Below the pieces are notes generated by a model. That model made no database searches. It worked only from the letters and a program-made list of their open reading frames with translations, and had not been told where the DNA came from. From a bacterium (GTDB taxonomy: Bacteria > Cyanobacteriota > Vampirovibrionia > Gastranaerophilales > Gastranaerophilaceae), in assembly GCA_017470245.1 (NCBI GenBank), contig JAFUEV010000024.1, forward strand, positions 1 to 43,524: a stretch of 43,524 nt of DNA, read 5' to 3'. Shown in pieces: positions 34,426-42,252 of the stretch. The position numbers were made by a program, and so were the translations under genes. How positions within the stretch are numbered: the first letter of the stretch is position 1; each line of letters opens with the position of its first letter.

Positions 34426-35080
34426 AGTTTTCATAAAAGAAATATTTGAATCTGTTCAGGGTGAGGGTCCATATATAGGTGTAAATCAGTTGTTTATCAG
34501 ATTTTCCTCTTGCAATTTGCATTGTAAATATTGCGATACTGATTTTAAAACTAATTTGAAAGAATATTCAACAGAAGAATTAATTAATGTCATAAACTTA
34601 TATAAAAATATTCATTCTGTTAGTCTTACAGGAGGTGAACCATTATTAGAAACAAGCTTCCTTAAAGAATTTTTACCGCTAACAGATAAAAAAATATATC
34701 TTGAAACAAACGGTACTCTATATGAAGAATTGAAAGAAATTATTAATTATATTGATATTATTTCTATGGATATAAAATTACCATCCTCAACTGCAATGAG
34801 TGATTTGTTTGAAAAACATAAACAATTTATCCGAGTTGCAAAACAAAAAGATCTTTTTATCAAAATAGTATTCGATGAAAATATTACCGATATTGAAATA
34901 AAAAACACAATTGATATTGCAAAGCAGGATAATCTGTTAATTATTTTACAGCCAATGATGAATGGAAATGAACTTAATATAAAAAGTGATTTTATAAATG
35001 AGGTCTACTATAAATATATTAATATATATAATAATGTAAGATTAATTCCGCAGGTTCATAAGTTTATTAATATAAGATAA
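34412..35080 (+). CDS. queE: 7-carboxy-7-deazaguanine synthase
   Basis: A 222-residue radical-SAM enzyme. The Fe-S motif is CNLHCKYC (C34, C38, C41), the CX3CX2C form. The N-terminus has ESVQGEGPYIGVNQLFIRF, typical of QueE, and the SAM-binding SLTGGEPLLE is at about 73-82. It converts 6-carboxytetrahydropterin to 7-carboxy-7-deazaguanine in queuosine biosynthesis. No other queuosine gene is in the window. Its start lies inside the dnaJ-like gene. Its stop is one base from that of the convergent outer-membrane protein gene. Confidence 0.92.
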   Translation: MLQNKVFIKEIFESVQGEGPYIGVNQLFIRFSSCNLHCKYCDTDFKTNLKEYSTEELINVINLYKNIHSVSLTGGEPLLETSFLKEFLPLTDKKIYLETNGTLYEELKEIINYIDIISMDIKLPSSTAMSDLFEKHKQFIRVAKQKDLFIKIVFDENITDIEIKNTIDIAKQDNLLIILQPMMNGNELNIKSDFINEVYYKYINIYNNVRLIPQVHKFINIR

Positions 35081-35081
35081 T

Positions 35082-36161
35082 TTATATTTTGAAGGAAGTA
35101 GAAAATTTAATTCTACGGTTGATATTATCATTTTGTGTATATTGGTTCGATGTATTGATTTCAAATTCTAAATTATTATTGTTGTTTTTCGGTCTATAAG
35201 TTAAAGCGAGTTCATCCTGCATAGTTTCTTGAGTAATATTTCTTATAAACCTCGTTTTTAAATACAAAGAATCAGTTAATTTAAATTCGGGAATAAAATA
35301 TAAACTTGTATAATAATCTTCGGAATTTGAGAATTTACTTTCTCCTACTTGTGCATTGAGTTTTAGTCTTTTATAAGAATATTCCACAAAACCTCCTCCT
35401 GTTGTTTTGTCATATCCTTGAAATTCATTTGCAAAGTAACCGCCGCCAACAATAAAATTTCCTGCATTATAGGGTAATTTGATTGCATCACTTGAAATAA
35501 CAAAACCGCCTGATGCTGCATGATTAAATGATGAAGAAAAAGAACCCACTGAAAGATTTATTCCGTCATTTTTATATGTTATAACAGAGCCCGTATTATA
35601 TGTTGATTCATTTGCTCTTATAAATAAAACGGATGGCCCGTTTGCATCATATAAATTAGTTTGACCCAAACTTGCAGAAAGTCCTTTATTTAGTTTTGCA
35701 TTTAATTTTGATGAATTAACAACCGATGGAATTGGGGCAAGATGTCTTGTGTTACTCAAAAATGCTTGAGTAAACATTTTTGAACTGTCCCATATCATAT
35801 TCTCTGCTTTTATACTGTTTTCAATATTATATTGGTCTTCATTTACTCTTAATTTGTATATTCTTGTATTATTGAAACTCTGCATTGTTTCATCATAATT
35901 ATTGTCTAATTTAAGCTCAATTGCATTTGCTTCATATCTCTTTGTTATATCTTCAATTGCTTCTTCTTCAAATATTTCTTCTTCCTGATTATTTATTTCT
36001 TGAGTATTATCATCTGCTTCATCATTCGTTTCAAAAGTTTCGATGTATCTGCCAAGTTCCATAAATCCGGCATTGTCAACATCCAGTTTATCTCCTGTTT
36101 TCGCTAATGCAGAACAATTCACTACCGCTAATATTATCAATATAACCAAGCTTTTTTTCAT
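35082..36161 (-). CDS. Predicted outer-membrane beta-barrel protein
   Basis: A 359-residue protein with a signal peptide (MKKSLVILIILAVVNCSALA). An acidic stretch follows at about 45-75 (EEEIFEEEAIED), then a region of repeated amphipathic beta strands to the end (LNAKLNKGLSASLG, FVEYSYKRLKLNAQVG, LYLKTRFIRN, IKFSTSFKI). The alternating pattern and an end in an aromatic-hydrophobic strand (FSTSFKI) point to an outer-membrane barrel. Cleavage could leave a Cys near residue 16, but the context is not a convincing lipobox. Function unknown; a porin-like or structural role is possible. It suggests a two-membrane envelope. Confidence 0.62.
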   Translation of the reverse strand: MKKSLVILIILAVVNCSALAKTGDKLDVDNAGFMELGRYIETFETNDEADDNTQEINNQEEEIFEEEAIEDITKRYEANAIELKLDNNYDETMQSFNNTRIYKLRVNEDQYNIENSIKAENMIWDSSKMFTQAFLSNTRHLAPIPSVVNSSKLNAKLNKGLSASLGQTNLYDANGPSVLFIRANESTYNTGSVITYKNDGINLSVGSFSSSFNHAASGGFVISSDAIKLPYNAGNFIVGGGYFANEFQGYDKTTGGGFVEYSYKRLKLNAQVGESKFSNSEDYYTSLYFIPEFKLTDSLYLKTRFIRNITQETMQDELALTYRPKNNNNNLEFEINTSNQYTQNDNINRRIKFSTSFKI

Positions 36162-36290
36162 ATAGATATTTTGTAGTAAAAATAATATTTATTCAATGAC
36201 AAAATATTAATAGGAAAAATCAGTTATTTGAATTTTTATAAAATTGTATTAAAATTAAAAACAAATAAATTATACCGAAAAGGTATATAC

Positions 36291-36310
36291 AATATTAAGA
36301 AATATTAAGA
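36291..36310 (+). repeat. Tandem 10-bp direct repeat
   Basis: AATATTAAGA occurs twice without a gap, directly after the TATACC/GGTATA hairpin. Two sites one helical turn apart are a common layout for a dimeric regulator, but the low complexity makes chance possible. Confidence 0.4.
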
Positions 36311-36436
36311 TAAATACAAAATGGTTAAAAATCAATATTCGAGAATATTTCAACCTGATTTAAAAAAGAAATTATAAAAAAAAGAGTATATATTTAAAAA
36401 TAAACTAGCAAAAATTTTTTGGAACAGGTTTTGAAA

Positions 36437-36442
36437 TATAAT
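36437..36442 (+). promoter_or_regulatory. Candidate -10 box for the small gene at 36470
   Basis: TATAAT within AATATAATGCGA. The same 12 bases recur at 41561-41572 just before the sigma-factor gene. No clear -35 box at 17 bases. Confidence 0.35.
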
Positions 36443-36469
36443 GCGAAATAAATAAACACGGAGAAAAAA

Positions 36470-36850
36470 ATGTCAGAAATTAATAGCAATATAAATAAGA
36501 TACGATTTAACAGTAAAATTGAAAATATAAATAAATCTGCCGAATCAAAAAAATCTGTAGAAGGTAATGAAGTAAAAGAATCTACAGAACAAAATATAGT
36601 ACCTGATACAGGTGTTTTAGGCCGTTCACAAATTGTAAGTACAAAAGGTATGGATTGTACTCAAAGCATAGATGAGGCTGTTAAACTTGCAAATGAATGT
36701 CCTGAAATTTTAAAAACAGGTGATGATATGTTTGATTCTTTGTATGAAGAGTTTTTGAATTCAGGTATGAAACCTGATGAAGCATATTCAATGGCATCGA
36801 TGGGTATGCATGAATTTATGGAAATAGCAACGCCAAGAATAAAAAAATAA
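36470..36850 (+). CDS. Small hypothetical protein
   Basis: A 126-residue protein I do not recognise. The first 50 residues are polar and probably disordered (Lys, Asn, Ser, Glu). The second half looks like a helical domain with the blocks SIDEAVKLANECP and FLNSGMKPDEAYSMASMGMHEFME. There is no signal peptide or membrane span. A clear CGGAGA site precedes the ATG and a strong terminator follows, so it is a real single-gene unit. It may be lineage-specific. Confidence 0.7.
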   Translation: MSEINSNINKIRFNSKIENINKSAESKKSVEGNEVKESTEQNIVPDTGVLGRSQIVSTKGMDCTQSIDEAVKLANECPEILKTGDDMFDSLYEEFLNSGMKPDEAYSMASMGMHEFMEIATPRIKK

Positions 36851-36865
36851 TAAAAAAGTAATACT

Positions 36866-36901
36866 AAAAAGTCCGCTTAGATTTTGAGAGCGGACTTTTT
36901 T
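36866..36901 (+). terminator. Rho-independent terminator
   Basis: AAAAAGTCCGCT and AGCGGACTTTTT form a 12-bp stem around an 11-base loop, followed by T. It is the strongest terminator in the window and ends the small gene at 36470. The flanking A run would also allow function on the minus strand. Confidence 0.92.
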
Positions 36902-36977
36902 ATTGGCAAAATATTGATAAGTTATGTTGATAGTGATAATATATTTGAGTTATTTAGATTGTTGGGAATAATGTGAA

Positions 36978-37730
36978 ATGATAAAACCTGTTGATGCAAA
37001 AGATAGGATAATTCTTGCATTGGATGTTGATACAATTGAAGATGTTGTAAAATATGTTGAGTTATTAAAGGATTATGTAGGATATTTCAAGGTTGGTCTG
37101 CCGTTATTTATTTCTTGTGGTTTTGAAGCTGTTGATACAATTAAGAAACATGGCGGAAAAGTTTATTTTGACGGTAAGTTTCAAGATATTCCCAATACAA
37201 TAGCACAAGCAAGTATTAATTTAATGTCGAAGGGAATAGATTTCTTTAATATCAGTGCAACCGGCGGTTCTAAAATGCTTATTAATACAATAAATGAATG
37301 TAATTCTTATGCGAAAAAAAATGATATGGAACCACCTGTTATACTTGCAGTAACTTTATTATCAAGTTTTGGACAAAAAACGCTTACAAATGAGTTGGGT
37401 GTTGAAATAAATATATCTAAATATGTTCTTAATTTATCAAAAATGGCAAAAGAAGCCGGAGCTTCCGGTGTTATTGCTCCGGATACTGATGCTGCGCAAA
37501 TAAAAAGAGAGCTGGGTGAAGATTTTATAGTTGTTTGCCCTGCAGTAAGACCAACGTGGGCAATTGTAAATGACCAAATAAGAATTGTATCACCGACTGA
37601 TGCAATAAAAGCAGGTGCTGATTACATCATAATTGGAAGACCTATTACTCATGCTGCTGATCCTACGGCTGCAGCTAAGTTGGTTATTGCTGAAATTGAA
37701 GACGCACTAAAAGCAAAAGAGGAGTTATAA
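36978..37730 (+). CDS. pyrF: Orotidine-5'-phosphate decarboxylase
   Basis: A 250-residue TIM-barrel enzyme. Catalytic block FDGKFQDIPNT has D65, K67 and D70 (DxKxxD), with Phe-Gln in the place of the more usual Leu-His. The phosphate-binding end DYIIIGRPITHAADP and the RPTWA block are present. It makes UMP from OMP in pyrimidine synthesis. The ribosome-binding site is poor (GTGAA before ATG). It is followed without a gap by the alanine dehydrogenase gene, an unusual pair. Confidence 0.93.
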   Translation: MIKPVDAKDRIILALDVDTIEDVVKYVELLKDYVGYFKVGLPLFISCGFEAVDTIKKHGGKVYFDGKFQDIPNTIAQASINLMSKGIDFFNISATGGSKMLINTINECNSYAKKNDMEPPVILAVTLLSSFGQKTLTNELGVEINISKYVLNLSKMAKEAGASGVIAPDTDAAQIKRELGEDFIVVCPAVRPTWAIVNDQIRIVSPTDAIKAGADYIIIGRPITHAADPTAAAKLVIAEIEDALKAKEEL

Positions 37731-38852
37731 ATGATTATTGGTATTCCTAAAGAAATTAAAAACAAAGAAGACAGAGTTGCTTTAACTCCTGATGGTGCGA
37801 GGCTTCTTTCAAAAAACGGTCATAAAGTTATTATAGAAAATAATGCAGGAATCGGCAGCGGCTTTCCAAATGAAGAATATTTGAATGCAGGTGCTGTAAT
37901 ATATGATTCCGCAGAAAAAATTTATACCGAATCAGAGATAATAGTAAAAATAAAAGAACCACAGCCTATGGAATATAAATTTTTAAAGAAAAATCATATT
38001 ATTTTTACATATTTACATCTTGTTGTAGAACCGGTTTTGACTAAAGAATTATTAGATAAAAAAGTTACTTCTATTGCTTATGAAACAATTCAAAAATCAA
38101 ATGGAGAACTTCCTCTGCTTATTCCGACAAGTGAAGTAGCTGGAAAAATGTCTGTTCAAATAGCTGCCAATTTATTAGAAAACAGAAATGGCGGTTCCGG
38201 AGTTCTACTTGGCGGTGTTGCAGGTGTTTCTGCAGGAAAAATTTTAATAATCGGTGCAGGGCATGTAGGTATTAATGCGGCTAAGATAGCTACAGGCATG
38301 GGAGCTGATGTAAGTATTGTAGATACAGATATCAGAAAATTAAGGTATGCTGATAATTTATTCGGTTCTAAGATTAAAACATTTATTTCTAATGAGTATA
38401 TAATAAAAGACTTAATAAAAAATTCGGATGTTGTGATTGGCGCCGTACTTATTCCGGGATATAAAGCTCCCAGAATTATTACCGAAGAAATGGTTAAGTC
38501 TATGAGAAAAGGGTCGGTTATTGTTGATTTGTCCATTGATCAGGGCGGTATTGTTGAAACAATGGATAGAATTACAACTATAGAAAATCCATTCTATGTA
38601 AGACATGGTGTTATACATTATAGTGTACCCAATATTCCAGGCAGTGTACCAAGAACATCCACCATTGCATTAACAAATGAGTCTGTTCAATATTTATTAA
38701 ATATTGCAAATAACGGGCTTGTTAATTCTATCAAGAGAGATAAATCTCTTGCATACGGTGTTAATACTTATCAAGGCAAATTAACAAATAAAGGTGTATC
38801 TGAAGCATTGCATGTCAATTATACAGAATTATCAAGTCTTATCGGATTTTAA
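37731..38852 (+). CDS. ald: Alanine dehydrogenase
   Basis: A 373-residue enzyme. The N-terminal block is IGIPKEIKNKEDRVALTPDGA. Substrate and catalytic residues are K75 in KIKEPQP and H96 in YLHLVVEP, and the NAD fold is ILIIGAGHVGINAAKIATGMGA at about 172-193. VIVDLSIDQGGIVE and VPNIPGSVPRTST are typical of the family. It interconverts alanine and pyruvate plus ammonia with NAD. In an anaerobe it may serve nitrogen assimilation or redox balance. It follows pyrF directly. Confidence 0.94.
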   Translation: MIIGIPKEIKNKEDRVALTPDGARLLSKNGHKVIIENNAGIGSGFPNEEYLNAGAVIYDSAEKIYTESEIIVKIKEPQPMEYKFLKKNHIIFTYLHLVVEPVLTKELLDKKVTSIAYETIQKSNGELPLLIPTSEVAGKMSVQIAANLLENRNGGSGVLLGGVAGVSAGKILIIGAGHVGINAAKIATGMGADVSIVDTDIRKLRYADNLFGSKIKTFISNEYIIKDLIKNSDVVIGAVLIPGYKAPRIITEEMVKSMRKGSVIVDLSIDQGGIVETMDRITTIENPFYVRHGVIHYSVPNIPGSVPRTSTIALTNESVQYLLNIANNGLVNSIKRDKSLAYGVNTYQGKLTNKGVSEALHVNYTELSSLIGF

Positions 38853-38960
38853 TCTTTTTTACATTTATTAATATAACCTAAATAAAACAGGCAATTTTTA
38901 AAAAGCAAAATTGTTTATATATATACAAACGGGAATATTATTTAATAGGGGATACAATAA

Positions 38961-39212
38961 ATGCCGATAGGAGCAAGGGACAAAATAGACAGAGATTTGG
39001 TTCGTAAATATGCGAAACTGAAAATGGATAACCCCGATACCACAAAGCTTGTGGATTCGCAAAAAATGCTTGCAGCAATGGATGATTATGCCGCCATGCA
39101 GCGTGGTATGATGGATATGAACAATAGGTTAAAGGATATTTGTTCAAGTGTAACATCAAAATCCGTAGCTTATTTAAAACTTAATTATTATCCGCCACGA
39201 CCTCGCAAATAA
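38961..39212 (+). CDS. Small basic hypothetical protein
   Basis: An 83-residue protein that I do not recognise, with an AGGGG site 9 bases before the ATG. It looks mostly helical (ARDKIDRDLVRKYAKLKMD, MDDYAAMQRGMMDMNNRLKDI) and ends in YYPPRPRK. Basic, Met-rich, no signal peptide. The good ribosome-binding site and coding-like codon use support a real gene. It might be a nucleic-acid-binding or scaffold protein, but nothing in the sequence decides this. Confidence 0.6.
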   Translation: MPIGARDKIDRDLVRKYAKLKMDNPDTTKLVDSQKMLAAMDDYAAMQRGMMDMNNRLKDICSSVTSKSVAYLKLNYYPPRPRK

Positions 39213-39236
39213 GCATTTTCTGAAATGTACGGTGCT

Positions 39237-39259
39237 GATTTCGTTTACAAAACGAAATC
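39237..39259. repeat. 10-bp inverted repeat with 3-base loop
   Basis: GATTTCGTTT and AAACGAAATC pair perfectly. No T tract follows. It lies just after the small basic gene and may be an RNA-stabilising 3' hairpin. Confidence 0.5.
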
Positions 39260-39278
39260 TAAACAAAGTTCTCTTTCA

Positions 39279-39325
39279 AAAATAACTGATTTTTAATTAA
39301 AATATAATTAAGAATCAGTTATTTT
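39279..39325 (+). terminator. Long hairpin before maf, terminator-like
   Basis: AAAATAACTGATT pairs with AATCAGTTATTTT, and the stem continues through TTAATT/AATTAA towards the loop. It ends 12 bases before the maf start, so it ends the upstream transcript, shapes the maf leader, or both. Confidence 0.6.
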
Positions 39326-39337
39326 ATGGTTTAAAAA

Positions 39338-39910
39338 ATGAAAAAGTATATATTAGCCTCAACATCTCCGAGAAGGCGGGAATTATTAAAACAAAGCGGT
39401 ATTAATTTTGAAATAATTTCACCTGATTATGATGAAAATATTTTAAATAAGACATTTAGTTATAGTCTTATAGAAAATATAGCAGAAAATAAAGGACTTT
39501 CTGTTTTATTAAAAGTTCAAGAGCCTGCAATAATAATAAGTGCTGATACTGTTGTTATATATAATAATATAGTTTTGGGAAAACCTAAAAATTTTGATGA
39601 TGCATTAAGAATGCTGAAAATGTTAAACGGCAAAATTCATAAAGTTGTAACTGCCGTTTGTGTTATAGATGTTGAACAAAATAAAAAAATCATTAAATCA
39701 GAAACAAGTGAAGTGACTTTTTCTGATATTACGGAAGAAGAGTTAAAAGAATATATATTTAACTTTAAACCTTATGATAAAGCCGGTTCGTACGGTATAC
39801 AGGAATTACCAGAACATTTTATAAAAGAAATAAATGGCGACTATGATAATATTGTTGGGCTTCCTGTTAAATTGTTAATAAATATGATTGAAGAAATTAC
39901 TAATCCGTAA
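39338..39910 (+). CDS. maf: Maf-family nucleotide pyrophosphatase
   Basis: A 190-residue Maf protein. It has the N-terminal ILASTSPRRRELLKQ block that binds the phosphates, the acidic ISADTVV block with catalytic Asp, and the YDKAGSYGIQ block near the C-terminus. Members hydrolyse dTTP, UTP or modified nucleotides and are thought to clean the nucleotide pool. Substrate type (YhdE versus YceF) is not certain from sequence, though the family's dTTP/UTP pyrophosphatase (YhdE-like) branch is likely. It is 42 bases before apt, so probably co-transcribed. Confidence 0.92.
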   Translation: MKKYILASTSPRRRELLKQSGINFEIISPDYDENILNKTFSYSLIENIAENKGLSVLLKVQEPAIIISADTVVIYNNIVLGKPKNFDDALRMLKMLNGKIHKVVTAVCVIDVEQNKKIIKSETSEVTFSDITEEELKEYIFNFKPYDKAGSYGIQELPEHFIKEINGDYDNIVGLPVKLLINMIEEITNP

Positions 39911-39952
39911 ATTTATTGTAAAATATTTCATGGAGTTAAGAAGGAGATAAGT

Positions 39953-40480
39953 ATGAACGGAATGCAGCTTGTAAAAGAAAGAATAAGAAGTATAAATGAT
40001 TTTCCGATAAAAGGAATCATTTTCAGAGATATTACAACTGCAATAAAAGATAAAGAAGCTTTAAAAGAAATGATAAGCTTTTTAACTGAAAAATTTAAAG
40101 ATAAAAATATAGATTATGTTGCTGCGGTTGAATCAAGAGGATTTATTTTTGGTTCTGCACTTGCAGCAAATATAGGTGCCGGTTGTATATTGATAAGAAA
40201 ACCAGGTAAATTACCGGCAGAAACAATAAGTGAAGAATATGCATTGGAATATGGAACAGATAAGCTTGAAATGCATAAAGATGCTATAGAACCCGGTAAA
40301 AATGTTATTGTTATTGACGATTTATTGGCAACCGGCGGTACTGTTAACGCTGCATGTAAATTATTAACAAAAGCAGGTGCAAACGTAAAAGCTGCAGCTT
40401 TTATTATTGAATTAACAGAATTAAACGGAAGAAAGAATTTACCTCAAAATATTGATGTAGTATCAATGATTTCATATTAA
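39953..40480 (+). CDS. apt: Adenine phosphoribosyltransferase
   Basis: A 175-residue type I phosphoribosyltransferase. It starts with the KERIRSINDFPIKGIIFRDIT hood block, has the VESRGFIFG loop, and the PRPP-binding motif VIVIDDLLATGGT at 118-130. It salvages adenine to AMP. An AAGGAG site precedes the ATG. It follows maf and precedes flhB by 13 bases. Confidence 0.95.
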   Translation: MNGMQLVKERIRSINDFPIKGIIFRDITTAIKDKEALKEMISFLTEKFKDKNIDYVAAVESRGFIFGSALAANIGAGCILIRKPGKLPAETISEEYALEYGTDKLEMHKDAIEPGKNVIVIDDLLATGGTVNAACKLLTKAGANVKAAAFIIELTELNGRKNLPQNIDVVSMISY

Positions 40481-40493
40481 ACGGGAATAATTA

Positions 40494-41567
40494 ATGGGCG
40501 ACGAGGATAAGCAATTTGAAGCCAGTCAGCAGAAACTGCAGAAGGCAAGAAAAGAAGGTCAGGTTGTAAAATCTAAGGACTTCTCGACAGCGTTGGCTTT
40601 ACTTGTCATGTTTATTGTTATTTTAAAATTATCACCTTTTATTTGGGATCAGATATCGATATTGTTTGTTTATTTGTATGATAAAATTCCGGAGAAGCAT
40701 TTGTCTGATATTGGGTATGTTCATCTTGCCGCTGCTATATTAATACCTACAATGTTAATAATCGGACCTATCTTAATAGTTGCTGCATTTATCGCTATCG
40801 TTGGTGATTTTATTCAGGTGGGTCCTTTGGTTACGACAAAACCGCTTGAACCTAAACTTGATAAGTTAAATCCTTCAAAGTATTTTAAAAATCTAATGTC
40901 TCCTAAAACAGTTTTTGAGTTGGTAAAAAATATTGTAAAAGTACTTCTGTTGGGAGTTATCGGTTATATGGTTTATAAGTCGCATTTGGAATCAATATTA
41001 ATACTTGCAAGTATTGATAACAGTTTTGCAATTTTGAATGAGTTCGGTTCTCTTGTTATTGATTTCGTAATGAAAGCAGGTTTGGCATTCTTGATTATTG
41101 CAGCCGCAGATTACGGCATGGTACGTTGGAAATTTATGCAGGATCAGAAAATGTCATTTAAAGAAGTAAAAGATGAATATAAAAACTCAGAAGGAGATCC
41201 GCACGTTAAAGCTGCATTACGACAAAGAAGACAACAAATGATGCAGAGAAGAATGATGGACTCTGTTCCTGATGCTGATTTCGTTGTGACAAATCCAACG
41301 CATATAGCATGTGCATTAAAATATGATGCAGAGAAAATGGAATCACCTAAATTACTGGCAAAGGGTACAGAATTATTTGCAAAAAAAATTATTGAAATAG
41401 CAAGGGATCATTCAATTCCTGTAATAGAAAATCCTCCGGTTGCCAGAGCTATATTTAGAATTGTTGATATTAATGCATCTATTCCCCCCGAATTGTATAA
41501 AGCAGTCGCAGAAATTCTTATTTTTGTTTATAATTTGCGCAATAAGCAAAAAAGTAGTAAAATATAA
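40494..41567 (+). CDS. flhB: Flagellar/type III export switch protein FlhB
   Basis: A 357-residue FlhB. It has the N-terminal EASQQKLQKARKEGQV block, four membrane spans (about residues 32-52, 82-108, 140-165 and 180-205) and a cytoplasmic domain with the self-cleavage motif NPTH at 267-270, where cleavage falls after Asn. The KYD and PVARAIF blocks after it are typical. FlhB switches flagellar export from rod/hook to filament subunits. The start and motifs fit flagellar FlhB better than virulence SctU, but the two are close. No flhA, fliP, fliQ or fliR is adjacent, although a sigma-28-like gene follows after 25 bases. Confidence 0.92.
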   Translation: MGDEDKQFEASQQKLQKARKEGQVVKSKDFSTALALLVMFIVILKLSPFIWDQISILFVYLYDKIPEKHLSDIGYVHLAAAILIPTMLIIGPILIVAAFIAIVGDFIQVGPLVTTKPLEPKLDKLNPSKYFKNLMSPKTVFELVKNIVKVLLLGVIGYMVYKSHLESILILASIDNSFAILNEFGSLVIDFVMKAGLAFLIIAAADYGMVRWKFMQDQKMSFKEVKDEYKNSEGDPHVKAALRQRRQQMMQRRMMDSVPDADFVVTNPTHIACALKYDAEKMESPKLLAKGTELFAKKIIEIARDHSIPVIENPPVARAIFRIVDINASIPPELYKAVAEILIFVYNLRNKQKSSKI

Positions 41568-41592
41568 TGCGAGAGTCTAACAGATTATAAAA

Positions 41593-42252
41593 ATGCACGC
41601 AAAAATACAAGATTACATTGAAATAATCGAAAAGGTAGCTAAGGTAGAGCATAAGCGTATTCCACAGCACATGGTGGATTATGACGAATTGGTCAGCATT
41701 GGTATTATTGCCATTCAAACAATGATAAAGGGTAAAACCGATGAACAATTGGCAAAATATAATAATGCTTACATTGGTACTGCCGTTAGATGGGCTATTA
41801 GAAATGAATTAAGAAACAGATACAAATGGTATTCATTAAAACATACAAATGTTGATAGTGAGGAAGAACAATCTAATTCTGAAGAAGGAGATAATGCAAC
41901 AATTACTCCCGGAAAAGTTAGAGAAGCAATCTATGAAACAATTTTATCTATAGATAGTCTTGCTGCAGCGGCATCTGATAATGATTCTCCGTTTGATTTT
42001 ATTAAAGATCCTTCTGCATTGCCTGATGAAAAGGCTGAAATTTCTGAATTGGGCAGAGTTATAAGAGAAGCAATAGCAAAATTACCTCAAAAAGAAAGAA
42101 CGATTATTGAATATCGTTTCTATAGAAATATGCAGGTAAAAGAAATTGCAGAGCAAATTGGGCTTTCTTCTTCAAGAATTACAAGAATTATTCAAGCATC
42201 TCTTAATACAATTAGAGAATATTTGAATAAACGTGATCACTATGATTATTAA
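41593..42252 (+). CDS. Sigma-28-like (FliA/WhiG-type) RNA polymerase sigma factor
   Basis: A 219-residue sigma-70-family factor. Region 2 has HMVDYDELVSIGIIAI and RWAIRNELRNR. A short acidic spacer follows (SEEEQSNSEEGDN), then region 4 with LPQKERTIIEYRFYRNMQVKEIAEQIGLSSSRITRI, the helix-turn-helix that reads the -35 box. Size and the position after flhB suggest a FliA-type flagellar sigma factor. The insertion between regions 2 and 4 is longer and more acidic than in FliA, so a general alternative sigma factor is possible. An AATATAATGCGA sequence overlapping the end of flhB may be its own promoter. Confidence 0.8.
   Translation: MHAKIQDYIEIIEKVAKVEHKRIPQHMVDYDELVSIGIIAIQTMIKGKTDEQLAKYNNAYIGTAVRWAIRNELRNRYKWYSLKHTNVDSEEEQSNSEEGDNATITPGKVREAIYETILSIDSLAAAASDNDSPFDFIKDPSALPDEKAEISELGRVIREAIAKLPQKERTIIEYRFYRNMQVKEIAEQIGLSSSRITRIIQASLNTIREYLNKRDHYDY

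Larger units (their letters stand above)
36162..36469. other. 308-bp AT-rich divergent intergenic region
   Basis: No gene seen. It separates the outer-membrane protein gene from a small plus-strand gene and must contain both promoters. It holds a 6-bp hairpin (TATACC/GGTATA, 36271-36287), a tandem repeat AATATTAAGA twice (36291-36310), and a TATAAT box at 36437-36442 about 28 bases before the downstream start. Confidence 0.6.

Noticed and set aside
36425..36440. Sigma-54 promoter (TGGAAC-N5-TTGAA)
   Set aside because: The invariant GC of the -12 element is missing, and a TATAAT box overlaps it.
36431..36450. Sigma-28 promoter at GCGAAATAA
   Set aside because: No TAAA-type -35 element at the required spacing.
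40494..41567. flhB as a virulence type III (SctU) gene
   Set aside because: No other injectisome gene nearby, and the following sigma-28-like gene favours a flagellar origin; not fully excluded.
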